A stretch of 64,000 bases of DNA from the NCBI GenBank assembly GCA_963969595.1, contig OZ018417.1, positions 11,658,501 to 11,722,500 on the forward strand, in the 5' to 3' direction. The notes beneath the pieces were generated by a model, which was given only the letters and a program-made list of their open reading frames with translations, was not told where the DNA came from and did no database searches. Shown in pieces: positions 47,569 through 58,799 of this stretch. A program made the translations under genes and the position numbers. Source of the stretch: Neckera pumila. Lineage: Eukaryota > Streptophyta > Bryopsida > Hypnales > Neckeraceae. The stretch's first letter is position 1; each line of letters starts with the position of its first letter.

Positions 47569-48212
47569 TTAACCCCTAAATGCCCGAGGCACCCAAACGT
47601 GGTGTTTGCAAAACTTTGAAGTTAAATAAAACCTAACCAAGTTTCTATTTTTAGTAGTTCTATTTTTAGAAAGTTCTTCTTGAAGTCTAATTTTAGCACC
47701 AAAAATTTGATCTTGAAAATAAATGATAGTGATTTTTCTATTCAAGTTTTTGTACAAGGGTACCCGTTGCAATCTTGACTTCCCGTAGTATTGAGAGCTC
47801 TTGGAAATGAGCCTCAAATACACTAGATCTTGGAGAAAAAATCACATTCAAAATTCATTTAAAAAAATTGTAGAGTAGATTTTTAAAAGCCATAAATTGA
47901 TCAAGGTTATACAAGCTAGGCCCTTTAACCTCATATTTTTTTGGTCACCAACTTTTTAGATTTGATCTGTGTAAAGAAGATTGAAATTTTTTTGCAGTTT
48001 TAGCACCCTCATGGTCAAACATTATAATCTTTCACTCCATAAGTGATATTGTCGTGTTTTCTTTTCCTATGAGATCTCTAACATGTCTAGTTGAATTTGT
48101 ATGGTTACAATTCAAAAAAAATTGATACAACTTAACAAAATGTTGGCATTTTGTTTAATTTTAGAGCAAATTCCAAGAAGCCCAAAACAAGCCTTGGGCA
48201 TTTAGGGGTTAA
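47569..48212. mobile_element. TTAA-family element F, 644 bp, intact ends
   Basis: Left end TTAA-CCCCTAAATGCCCGAGGC; right end, reverse-complemented, TTAA-CCCCTAAATGCCCAAGGC. This is an 18 bp terminal inverted repeat with one mismatch and TTAA on both sides. The interior is AT-rich, differs from elements A-E, and contains no convincing frame. It is the best preserved pair of ends in the family here. Confidence 0.82.
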
Positions 48213-48349
48213 GAACTACTTTCCCACTCTCTACTTCCTACTTTCTTGCTCACTATTTCTTGTGCAATTTGGTGCAATTTGGAACATGTGTCATGACCTT
48301 CTTAGAATTCTAGTCCCAACCTTGAAAAGGAGAAAAAAAAACATTTGAA

Positions 48350-48655
48350 GCTCTGGTTGGAAATTTGTTATAGCTTTGGTTGGAAATAGTTGCACCCTAC
48401 AGGTTGAGTATGGCTCCTTGTTTAGGAATGGGTGGTTCTACCTTGTGTCGAATTGACAAACTTTTCCATATTCTAGCCTTGGTTGGAAATAGTTGCACCC
48501 TAAAAGTTGGATATGGCTCCTTGTTGAGAAATGGGTGGTCATGCCTTACGTCGGATTGCTAGAACTTTTCCATTAAACCAAGTTGGGTATGGCTCCTTGT
48601 TCTGGAAAATGGGTGTTTTTGTCTTACGTCGGATTGCTAGAATTTTTCTATTGAT
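48350..48655. repeat. ~105 bp tandem repeat, about three units
   Basis: Units share TTGGTTGGAAATAGTTGCACC, TATGGCTCCTTGTT, AATGGGTG, then CTTACGTCGGATTGCTAGAA and TTTTTC in order. The later units are degenerate. Confidence 0.8.
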
Positions 48656-48689
48656 GGGTTAAGTCAGTATAGTAAACTTTGAAATTGGA

Positions 48690-49100
48690 AAAAATAAACC
48701 ATAAAGGTCCACTCATCCAAAAAATGGATGCACCTTTGTCAATTTTGATTGCAACTTTCAATATAACTATTTTGGGTATTCGATTTAAATTAAGATAATA
48801 AAGCTTGACAAGATTTCTTTCTACATCATCTTGAAATCTTGAAAATCCAAAATTAAAAGAACTATTGTAAGCTCCATGAGTTAAAATCCAAATAATACAG
48901 TATGTTGTGTTTTTCATTCATATTTTCTTCTTTTAAAATGGGTTTTCAATTTGAATTACATAATTTATATTTTCATTCTAACCTTCATTTAAGGTAAAAG
49001 TTCTAAGTTATTCTAATATATATTATAATTGATATAATTTTATTTCTACCTTTAACTTTAGGAAATTGCAATAATTTGATTTTTCCATCAATATTTTTGA
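48690..49100 (-). repeat. Dispersed AT-rich repeat, minus-strand copy
   Basis: Reverse-complement partner of 5,230-5,660, with GAAATCTTGTCAAGCTT, TATTATTTGGATT and ATTATAATATATATTA in matching order. Confidence 0.6.
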
Positions 49101-51060
49101 AAAAAAACAAACATAAATAGAAATACATTTATTAACTATATAGAAACTAGAGGTTTGCTTTGAAGGCAAATTAAAAATTAGAGAAACTTAAATATGATAG
49201 CCGCATATTCTTTATTTCTTTTAATCCTCTAATTTGCTTCTAAGACACCAAATAGGAAGGTAACTATTAAAACTTGTATGGCAAATGCATTTTGTTCTAA
49301 AATATTCTACATACCAATAATGCAACTGTTGCAACATTTGGAACCATACACCTCTTGCAGTTTAAGAAACATGGTTTTAAACTCAATTTGAGTGGACCCA
49401 AATTTTGGATGAACATGCGTGAGGATGATTATATGACCCTACAAAATGCATGAATCATAACAAGTTGTAACATTGTATACTTAACTAATTAACCCTTCCA
49501 TGTTTGGATTTTTTTCAATTTGCAATCTTGATCTATTTATATATATTAAAATAAACATTACTTAAGATGAATGAAAAGTTATATAGACAAAATGTCATCC
49601 TAAGGCCCCTTGGTTATCATTCCAAATATGGACTTTGGAGCCCTTAGGAGATAATATAATAGATAGATGTTTGATTAGAATGAAATTTTATAAAAGAAAC
49701 CTACACATTTGTTATTGTATATATTTTCAAGCTATCAATACTCAACAAATGTAGTAATAAACTAAAAATTTCACAATTTTGACACTTTGATACTTCATCA
49801 TGGATTATATGCTTTATAAAATGCTTATTCCTTTGGAATTCTATATTTGGATGTTAGTTTTTATTTGTATCCAAAATTTGGTAATTTTTAGATTACCAAT
49901 CAAAGTCCTTTTCTTGGCCTATTATGTGGAACTACAACACATGATTTTGTAATAAAATTCATTCATCTAGAATTGAAGGAATTTAAAAGTTTTTTTTTGA
50001 AATCAAAATTTTGAATTCTTTGGAAGCCTTTTTTAATATAATTAAAACGTGAAAACTATTCAAGCAACATATTTTGAGTTTTGAATTTGATTTTTTCAAA
50101 CAATTGGGTTCAAAAGTAATCCAATACGAAGTAGCATAAAATCTAGGTGCAAGAAAATTCATCTTATATACATTGTCATAGTATTTTTGTGATTTGATTC
50201 ACACTCAACTTCTAGTCAAAAGCTATTTTGAAACACTTTTGAACCCCCAAATGTTTGCAATGCAACATTTTTTCAATCTTCCAAAAATAAAATAGCTTAT
50301 AGATACATTGAAGGGTTTTTTTATGAGTCAATTAATATGTTCTTAACTTCATAAGAATTCATTACAAAACTTGTTTCAAAATTATCAACTACTTAATAAC
50401 TTTTCTACATGCACAACGTGCACTAAAAATGTAGTCCTAGATCCAAAGCCATTGGATTGGCTTCCACACAAAAAGTGAGAAGAAATTTCATCGATAGAAG
50501 CTACATCTATATCAAAGTAACAAAGTTGAGGAAAAAGTTTGAGTAGCATAAAACTCTTAAACTTCACAAGGACTTAGATCCATACTCCATTTACCCCCCG
50601 CATTGCAATTTTCTTATACTACTGAAAACTATTGAATCTCACAATAGTGCCATTGCAGAAAGGACAATCAACATTCGTGTTCAAGAATGCCATGACATTT
50701 TATGTGTAGTGCTTGTTTGCTACTTGAAAACTAAGCCCTAGTCCTTAACAACAAAATCATCTACAGTGCAACTACAAATGAAATATCAAGTTACAATGAA
50801 ACTATGTTCTAAAATAAACTATAAGGCAACTAGAGTATGCATATTGATATTTCTTACATACACTTTACAAAAAATGCCATAACTAAATGAGAAATTAGAT
50901 TGTTTCAACAAATTTTGGACATGTTGAGGTACAAGTAACACACTTATATAAAATGATTTTCAAATTTTTTAAATAAAATTTAGACCTTTAAAAAATTTTA
51001 ACTCAAAATTTATTGGTAAAAAAGAACTTTTAACACAGGTACGAAGTTTTCAACATAAGA
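49101..51060. other. AT-rich repeat-derived DNA, no gene
   Basis: No coding structure. Part (49,565-49,660) resembles 6,370-6,470 (AAAAGTTATATAGACAAAA-type block). The rest was not assigned. Confidence 0.4.
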
Positions 51061-51399
51061 GTATAACATAAGAGATCAAATGACAGCCTTCAGTTTTGAT
51101 TTCAGCACTTCCAGCATTTTGCAGGCGGACTCAGGTCCACGATAATACACGAAAGAGGCATATACCACATTGATAAAATCGGTACTATTATTCTACCCAG
51201 CTGATTTGAGTTCTTCACACATCTGTGGAGTGAAATCAAAAAATCTATCTGTGATAACCAGTTGGATAGATTGGTGTGCAGGTCGCCCCTCCTGCAGTTG
51301 ATCTCAAAAATGCAGCAAGAAAAGGTCAAGTATTGAAATTTTGACCTAAAAAGAGCTCTCTAAACTGGAACCGGAGTTTTTCTCTTCAAACTCTCACCT

Positions 51400-52983
51400 C
51401 TACTTCGCTCTCCTTAATGCTTTTCCTGCCTCTTTCACTTCTCTGCTAACAGTTCGAATCTGCGTTAGCAGCTTCTGCTTCTTAGGGCTGTCTTTGAGAT
51501 TCTCCACGTCAGTGTTCATCCGCTGCAGTAGCTCATAAAAGTAGCTGTCCGTGTCCATAACATACAGCGAATTGCTCTTAATGGTTTTGGCCCGTTCATA
51601 TTGATCGGTTTCATTCAGCAACTGCAATCACAAAAATGCCAAAAATCACAATGAGCTTTCCACAAGAAGAAAAATCGTTCTGAGGGTCGGTCTACTCTTG
51701 TCTGGATAAGACTTGAGAACAGGACCTTTCACATATTTTTGCAAGGTGATTAGTCAAAAGTTGGAAAGCAGTCCCTGGGGGCTTTGTCTAGACGGCTATG
51801 GACAAAGAATCTTGACATGAATGATAGAATGACATGATCAACCTGGTTTGTAAGAGACCTAGTTCCTTTTGTTTAGTGGCTCAACAAAAGTGTTGGTCAA
51901 CAACTAAGACCATTTAGCCGAACTTAGCATATTTTGTAATAGTCTTCCCATCTTTTCCCATGGGCTCCAAATAGCTATGTCTTGGCCTCAACATTTTGCT
52001 CGATCTCAAGACTTGTCCACAGAAGCATAAAACAGCCCTCGAAACATCAAATACTATGACAAGAATTTCGTGCAAAGTACACTCAAACATCTCTAATCTT
52101 TATGATGTAGTATGAATGCGTGGCAAGTGTGCAGGACATTCTAGAATGTCAGTCAGCTAAGAGAAGGTAGTAGTAAAGAGGCTTGAGCATACCTTGTTCA
52201 TGAGTTGAATCTCGGGCCTGAGTGTTTTGCCTTTCTCAGTCATGGCGACTTCCAAAACTTCCTCAATTCTTTTCATGACCTCCACATTACTTTCCTTCTT
52301 GGCCTTCCTAGCATCACGTCAAAGAGAGAAAATCAGTACATGTATTCCACAAACCTACCATTTATCATCGCTAAGGAGCTCCAAATGTTATGCTTGAGAA
52401 ACTGTGACATAATCACAAAACTAGTACGAAAAAAGGAAGACGCAATTGTTAAAGAGGAGGGTACCATCTCAAGATACGTCGAAGCCACCATGAAAAACTC
52501 CTCAGAGAGATGGTCCAAGTACTTGGAAGCTGTCGCTTGCGGATTCTTCGACTTCAGAAGCTCCGCGAGAACCTCCGTGGCTTGCATTTGGAATTTCTTC
52601 GCTTGGGCAATTTGATCTAAACCCCAACAGATACCACACACCACGCAGAATATGAGAACAAAACGGCTTCCAAATTCATCTCCCAACTGCTGAGAAATGG
52701 CGAGACTCACCTTTACCAATTAGCACAAACTCTTACATACCCTGCCAAACCCCAAAACAGATTGAACAAGCTCGCGAAGCTTGAACCAGATAACACGAGA
52801 AACCCTAAACCCTGAATTTGACGCACCTTTATCGAATGCCTTGCACACAACAGAAGGCCGTGAGCGAGACGATGTATGCACTAACGCTGGGCCACCGCAA
52901 GCTCTCTCGCTCTTCCTCCATCCCGGGGCCGAAAAATTTACTGCCCCTGCTCCAAAACACCAAACCCTCGAATTAGCATTCAT
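51400..52983 (-). CDS. Plastid-targeted conserved helical protein, function unknown
   Basis: Four exons, complement(51400..51621, 52193..52303, 52465..52616, 52827..52983), join in phase to 213 residues. Exon 1 gives MNANSRVWCFGAGAVNFSAP, a Ser/Arg-rich, acid-poor start ending RPSVVCKAF, a typical chloroplast transit peptide with a VVC-KA cleavage-like site near residue 48. The mature part is strongly helical and charged: DQIAQAKKFQMQATEVLAEL, SEEFFMVASTYLEM, VMKRIEEVLEVAMTEKGKTL, RPEIQLMNKLLNETDQYERA, MDTDSYFYELLQRM, ending GKALRRAK. It has no metal, nucleotide or membrane motif. It looks like a plant protein family of unknown function, but I cannot name it. The exon 3 acceptor at AGGAAG-GCC was chosen because it alone keeps phase. 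Confidence 0.85.
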
Positions 52984-52986
52984 AAT

Positions 52987-53110
52987 CCCCTGAAAGCCCA
53001 AACAAAAGAATAGCCCTTTGAGCATCACGCTCACCTGCTGAATGTCGGGAATTCCATGGCTTTAGCGAAATGGAAGCTCGAGGCAGCGTCGAAGACGACA
53101 CGGGACATAC
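52987..53110 (-). promoter_or_regulatory. Upstream ORF overlapping the start codon of the plastid-protein gene
   Basis: A leader exon contains ATG GAA TTC CCG ACA TTC AGC AG before a GTGAGC donor. The intron ends TTTCAG just before GGGATT-ATG. After splicing, this uORF ends in a TGA that overlaps the main ATG as ATGA. A longer in-frame version starts at an ATG near 53,108. Such overlap permits termination-reinitiation; whether either ATG lies in the mRNA depends on the unmapped start site. Confidence 0.4.
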
Positions 53111-53204
53111 CACACCCGCCATTGTTTGTAATTGGAGACTGGCTTCTTGAACAAAACCAGAAGAGCAGAGGACTTGGAAGCGGCAGATAGCCTCCTCGGA
53201 TGTG

Positions 53205-53350
53205 GATTAGGACCGACATTTCGTCCACTCTCGTCTCCCGAACCAAAACCTTCGTCCACTCTCGTCTCCCGAACCGAAAAACTCTGTCCACTTTCGTCTC
53301 TCGAACCAAAGAACTTCGTTCACTCTGGTCTCCCTAACCCACGAGCTTCG
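53205..53350. repeat. ~30 bp minisatellite between the head-to-head genes
   Basis: About four to five units of TTCGTCCACTCTCGTCTCCC plus GAACCAAAA, with substitutions. It lies in the short divergent region separating the plastid-protein gene and the DHHC gene, and could sit in the leader or promoter of either. Confidence 0.8.
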
Positions 53351-53854
53351 TTCACTTTCCTCGCAGTTTTTTGAACTTGGGCTTTGGGGGAGAGAGGATC
53401 GCTCGGTTGAATTTCGGGGACAGATGATCGATCCTTCTCTTCCGCATGTTGGCTTGAGAGTTGGCTTGAGACTTGGCAGGGAGGAGAAATTTTGGATCTG
53501 CAGATGTCAGTTGAAAGATTTTGTAACAGTGGTGAGAAGTATAGGATTGAATGTGTTAGAGATTTGCAACATAGTGTTTGTGTAGTTCACGAAACCTGTG
53601 AAATAGATTATGCAAGAGTTTGTATGATCACGCAACCTGATAACGATCGTAATTCTATTCAGATCCTGATTCTTCCAACTAGTGATTCTAATGGTAGTGG
53701 GTATCGAAACAGAGGTAAGCGTTTGTTTGGATATGTGACCATATTAGGGTTAAGTATTCCCCAAGCAGTGCAAATGCTCTTGCATAGATTTTATGCGATT
53801 TTTGGATCGTTACTTGCACTTTTGAGAGTGAAAGTGGAGTTTCTTCATGTGCAG

Positions 53855-56527
53855 ATGTCAGTCGAGGAGCGTGTGGGTTGGCAGACCAAATGCTGGGGTT
53901 GTGGACTGGGCGTGGTGCTCCCGACTTTTGCACCCATGTTTCGTTGCGGATGGTGCGGGGCCATCACTAGCGACCAGAAGTCGGAGATGAAGTCGGTGTC
54001 TTCGTGGAGCACCCGGTGTTCCAAAGGACGAGATCGTCTCTTCGTGTGCTTTGTGCTTTTGCTGATATTCTCCATCGTATGTGAGCATTTTGAAAGCCTA
54101 GTCTGAGCTTCCTTGTTGCATTAATCTCTTACAAACCTCGTAGCAGGAGCGTTGGTGGATTTGACTTGTGTAGAATTTTTTTTTCAGTATGATCACAAGT
54201 GACGTGCAAATTGACCGTTGGGCATTTGTTCTCAAACTTTTACAAAATCTTTTTTTGGAGTTTGTAGGTTATACGAGGATGCATTCAAAACTTCAAAGTT
54301 TCTATGAACTGAATGTTGCAATTGCCTCAACTCACGACTTAAAAAATGAAATTCAAACTGCTTTTTTAGTATTTCTTTATTATGAATGACAAAGTGAGGC
54401 TGAGAGTAGATTGCTTGGAACAGCATACATAAAATCATGCATTAGAATGCAGAACCTCCCCAATTAAACAAAATTTGACGTATGTTTATGGACAACGAAA
54501 ATTTGTAGACTTTGGAAGTTGCATTTATCAAACAATCATCTCTTACTTTTTATGATTGGAAAACTCCAGTAGGTGAAAACAAAAGTTTTGATACAGAATC
54601 AGTTCTGTGAATTGAATGTAATTGTCATTATGTGACACTGAATTTGAGTTTTGTGACTTCAGAATTCTCCCTCGGGGCGTTCTGAACAGTTAGGGTTTCA
54701 GTCAAACTCACAGGATTCATGCTTTTGGGTGTGGTGTTTCTGTAGTTGGAGGAGTTTGGGCCACATTCCCAGTACTGTTTCCAACAGCGACGGCGGGATT
54801 CTACGTACATTCCGTCTCCACTTCTATTCTTTCGTTCAACACTCTGTTCAACTTCTGTATGGCGGCGTTTCGAAGAGCCGGGCCATCCCCGCCCAGGGAG
54901 TGGGGCAAGTACGAGTTAGTGGGACGGAAGGCTTTGGAGGGATACAAGTTTTGTGTTTACTGCAAAACACCGAAGCCACCAAATGCTCACCACTGTCGCA
55001 GTTGCCAGTCTTGCGTTGTCGACATGGACCATCACTGCCCCTTTGTAAGCACCCAGCTCAGCCCACCTTTGTTTTCTCTTTCTCTGTGCTCTTCCCATTC
55101 TTTTCCTCTCTCCAGGGCTAATTTGTTGCTTTCAAGCAGAAGAATCGTTTTGGGTTGACAGTTTTCATTCAATAGAGATGTTTTTGAAGCCCAACTCTAG
55201 CTTTCCCGTTGAGTCTTTCCTTTGATCTCTCATTCGTCTAACGGGCAAATCGGAGGATCAACTAATTAAAGTATCAAGGTTGCAACTAATCTTATGGGAA
55301 ACATTGATCTACAGTTGGTCTCAAAGGATATCTCTTATGTGTCCTGTAGTTTCTGTTGGGCATGTGCAGGATGGAATTTTTATCTGACTGTGTTTGCACT
55401 ACTGAAACCCACAGGATAGACTAAGAGTAAGTAGTTTTCTGAATTTCGAAGCATTAATGATGTGATGACCACATGTCTTCAGTTGAAGGCATACCGTTGC
55501 ATGCCATAAGTCTTTGTACCCAAACATTCTTAGCTCAATGGTCAAAATTGTTGGCTCTATCATGCAATTGATGTTCGCAAACATTTTCACCAGTTTATAC
55601 TATCCCTAATGATACACATGCTGCTAACACTATTGGTTTCTGCAGAATCAAATTCTATTTCTTACAAGTATTCTTTCAAATCCAATTCTCGCTATTACTT
55701 AAATTGTAATGAAATATTCCGCGATACGATTATCAATCTCAGAGTGTACAAGGACTTATGGCACGCTACTACACGCATCTGAAAGGGATCATGAGCTAGG
55801 TGTCTTCGTTTGTTTCCTTCTCAACATTAAACTTGCTCAGTAGTTGTGCTGAGATATGGAGTTCACAATGTGATTGCTATATCATGTTGTATTGCAGCAT
55901 GCTTGCAGCACACTGTTTTCTTTTTTGGTCCACTTCACTATTGATTGTGTTGTCGGGATAAGGTCTATAAATACGGTGTGTTCAAAGTTAACACCACCGC
56001 TACTTCTGATGAATGTATGACAGATTGGAAACTGCGTGGGGGCGAACAATCACATACACTTCCTACTCTTCTTGCTGTTTGCAACTGTGAGTGGCCTCTA
56101 CGTATTGACGATGTCGATATATGTGGGCTCAAAAGTCTGGCCACAGTTGTTCCACTTCCGTCGTGTTAAGAATTTCCCTCGGCTGCATTCTGGGGCGAGC
56201 TTCGATGTTGTTATGGATGTGTTAGCCATAGCGATAGCAAGCCTGGAACCAGTAGCATCAGCTCGTGCCTTTGCATTGATCTATCTGTGTATAGCATCCT
56301 TGTCACTTGTGATCGGAGTTGGTCTCTTACTTTATCATCAGGTGCAGCTTGTTTACACTGGTGAAACTTATATAGACTCACTTACTCCAGGTGGAGGGAA
56401 GGGTGGTAGTAGTCGGAGCTGGGATAACTTCAGAAAGTTGTTTGGCATCCAGCATCCGTTTCTTTGGCTTCTTCCAAGAATCAATGCAAAATGTGTTTTG
56501 CCTCCTGAAAAAATTCACGCAACTTAG
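53855..56527 (+). CDS. DHHC-type protein S-acyltransferase (plant PAT family)
   Basis: Joining 53855..54080, 54746..55044 and 56024..56527 in phase gives 342 residues. The N-terminus has a plant-specific cysteine pair region, TKCWGCGLGVVLPT and MFRCGWCGAIT, seen in PAT11-like Arabidopsis proteins (remembered similarity). Hydrophobic segments lie at about 61-89, 93-118, 186-210 and in SARAFALIYLCIASLSLVIG. The cysteine-rich domain KFCVYCKTPKPPNAHHCRSC leads to the catalytic DHHC (about 170-173), then IGNCVGANNH. These enzymes pass palmitate from CoA to their own DHHC cysteine and on to membrane-protein cysteines, at Golgi, ER, vacuolar or plasma membranes. All catalytic residues are present. 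The frame is open upstream to ATGs at 53,492 and 53,504, so an extension of about 120 residues cannot be excluded; the ATG at 53,855 follows a GTGCAG acceptor-like site and fits the family start. Confidence 0.92.
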
Positions 56528-58350
56528 TAAATTCACCTCTTGTTCGACCTGATTCTCTTCAGCCTGCTTGGTGCTTACAATTTAAGCAATGAATGCTTTC
56601 TTTCCAATGCTAAAACCTAATGCCCTTGTGTTTTCATTGCCCTGACTATCAAGGTAATCAAGCACGCTCCATTCCAGAGGTCATTGCTCGGCCATGCTGC
56701 CCTGGTAGGACTCCTCGATTAAAACCTAGCAAGATTCTTGGGTTGCCTGGGATTCAACGTGAGGGAATGCTCATGGCATGTATTTGGCAGGAATCTGATG
56801 CTATGCAAGTTTTGATGATATACCGTCAGCATTAACTGCCATTGTGATCTTTGTGATTGTGGTGGTGGTTAGCAGGGCTTTTGAAGACAAGCCACCTGCT
56901 GGTCCCTGTCGTCTAACATTTCACCCAAAGACTTCTGGTGAACAATCAGTAGACTACCCACTTCTCATCATGTGCATTTGACCTAATTGGCACTATTGTA
57001 TTGATTGAGGAGTGCGTTCTGTAAGTCATTATGAACCTCTGAGAGTCATGTAAGTTTGGAGGTGCTAAAGCCTCCTTGAACAGAGGTGCACAATGAATTT
57101 CTCAATGTCATTAGAGCCTCATGCTATTTCATCATCAAAAGTTTGTAAGTTTGTAATTAGTTTTGAGGCTTGCCACCACCCTCCGTGCTTCTTGGATGTT
57201 GAACCATTGCGGGCAACTTGTTGACTTTGCCTACGACTACCCTGCACATATGGAGTTACCTTGGTAATAGTGATCATTGTGAGAATGTGGATCAATTATT
57301 AGTTAGGCATAGGCATATGCATGTGTTAGTTCTAAGCTTGGGTTACTAAGGTACAAGGCAAGATTAGTAAAGGTTGACAAATTTGTATCACAAGCTTTGC
57401 AGACCCCAAGTTTATTTTTGGTTACTTGGAACATAAGGGGGTAATGGCATAGTCACAAAATACAATTCGTCTAAACACCCAAGAATTTTTGTGATCATCA
57501 ATTCTCTTTGATGTTGTTGTTTGAGACACTTGTGCTAAAACTTAACTTTAAAGGCATCACTTTCTTGTTGCCTCAAAACATTGCCCTCAACTATAATGTG
57601 ACCAAAGTAGGCTTTTATTGTAATTGCTCTCTCAACCAATGACTACCCTAACGATATTGTACGCCTTTGCCTTTATGACGATATTGCAATTGCAATGACC
57701 AACCCTACCTTTTCCATGCCTTAAGAACATATATTCCTTTCTTCTATTCAACGGCTCTGCAAAGTTCCCCAAAAGTGCTCTTCTCCGAGCAGTTTAGAGT
57801 CTAGAACTATGAAAAAATTGAAAATACAATCCACACAATTTAAATCTTCTATCAATGAATGAGGTGGTGGTCAAAGTGTAAAACAACAAAGTTAACATCC
57901 GCAAGTCATGGCTCTCTAAGATCAAAGAATCTCTGTTAAATTTCATATAATTTACTTGCAAATTAGAAGCTTCAAGTTTTCTTGCCCAAACAAGTCTAAC
58001 TTGGTGAGCAAAAGTTGACTAACAAAAGTGCGCGCTCCAAGATTCTCTCAAATCCAATCCAAGATATAAGTCTGTCCTTGAAGGGATAAAATTCCCTTAT
58101 AATACATATACAACATTCGATCAAATCTAGTCTTGTGGATTTTTCACCTTGAGAGAAATCATAGGAGGTTATTATTTACCATTAGGTGATCAAATTTGAA
58201 ATATTCTAGTTTACATTTGGAATCAAAAACATTAAAGTACTTAAAAGAAGCAACAAAGTCCAAAACTAATTAACTATAGACAAGAGGGGTTATGGGAATG
58301 ATGGAGTTGGTGCATCTCATGCCCAAAGTTTGAATAACTTTGGTCCATTT
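56528..58350. other. 3' flank of the DHHC gene and intergenic DNA
   Basis: The first few hundred bases are probably 3' UTR; a 71-codon frame at 56,620 has no motif. Beyond about 57,100 the sequence is AT-rich without gene structure. Confidence 0.4.
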
Positions 58351-58354
58351 AGAT

Positions 58355-58780
58355 CAACGTGAATGAAAAATCTATCAAGGATTATTCAAATAGTTATGTC
58401 ATAGAAACATTGTAATAACTGCTACCAAGCACAAGGTTGGACAATGTAGCCTTTGAGCTTCTTTGTAGCCATTTAATAGTCAATGGTGAAAATTTTACAA
58501 TTTGTACATCCTAGGCCCACAAGACCAAGAAGATAACTCTATTCTATCTAAACCAACGTGAATGAAAAATCTATCAAGGATTATTCAAATAGTTATGTCA
58601 TAGAAACATTGTAATAACTGCTACCAAGCACAAGGTCGGACAATGTAGCCTTTGAGCTTCTTTGTAGCCATTTAATAGTCAATGGTGAAAATTTTACAAT
58701 TTGTACATCCTAGGCCCACAAGACCAAGAAGATAACTCTATTCTATCTAAACCAACGTGAATGAAAAGTCTGTCAAAGGT
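58355..58780. repeat. 199 bp tandem duplication, two full units plus a partial third
   Basis: CAACGTGAATGAAAA starts at 58,355, 58,554 and 58,753. The first two units are nearly identical (an AAGGTTGGAC/AAGGTCGGAC difference was noted); the third diverges after about 30 bp. A recent duplication. Confidence 0.92.
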
Positions 58781-58799
58781 GGTTTAGCTAGCTATGTGA

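Noticed and set aside
7930..48212. CCCCTAAA motifs as interstitial telomere repeats
   Set aside because: The motif occurs once per site, always next to TTAA and in inverted pairs, so it marks element ends rather than telomeric arrays.
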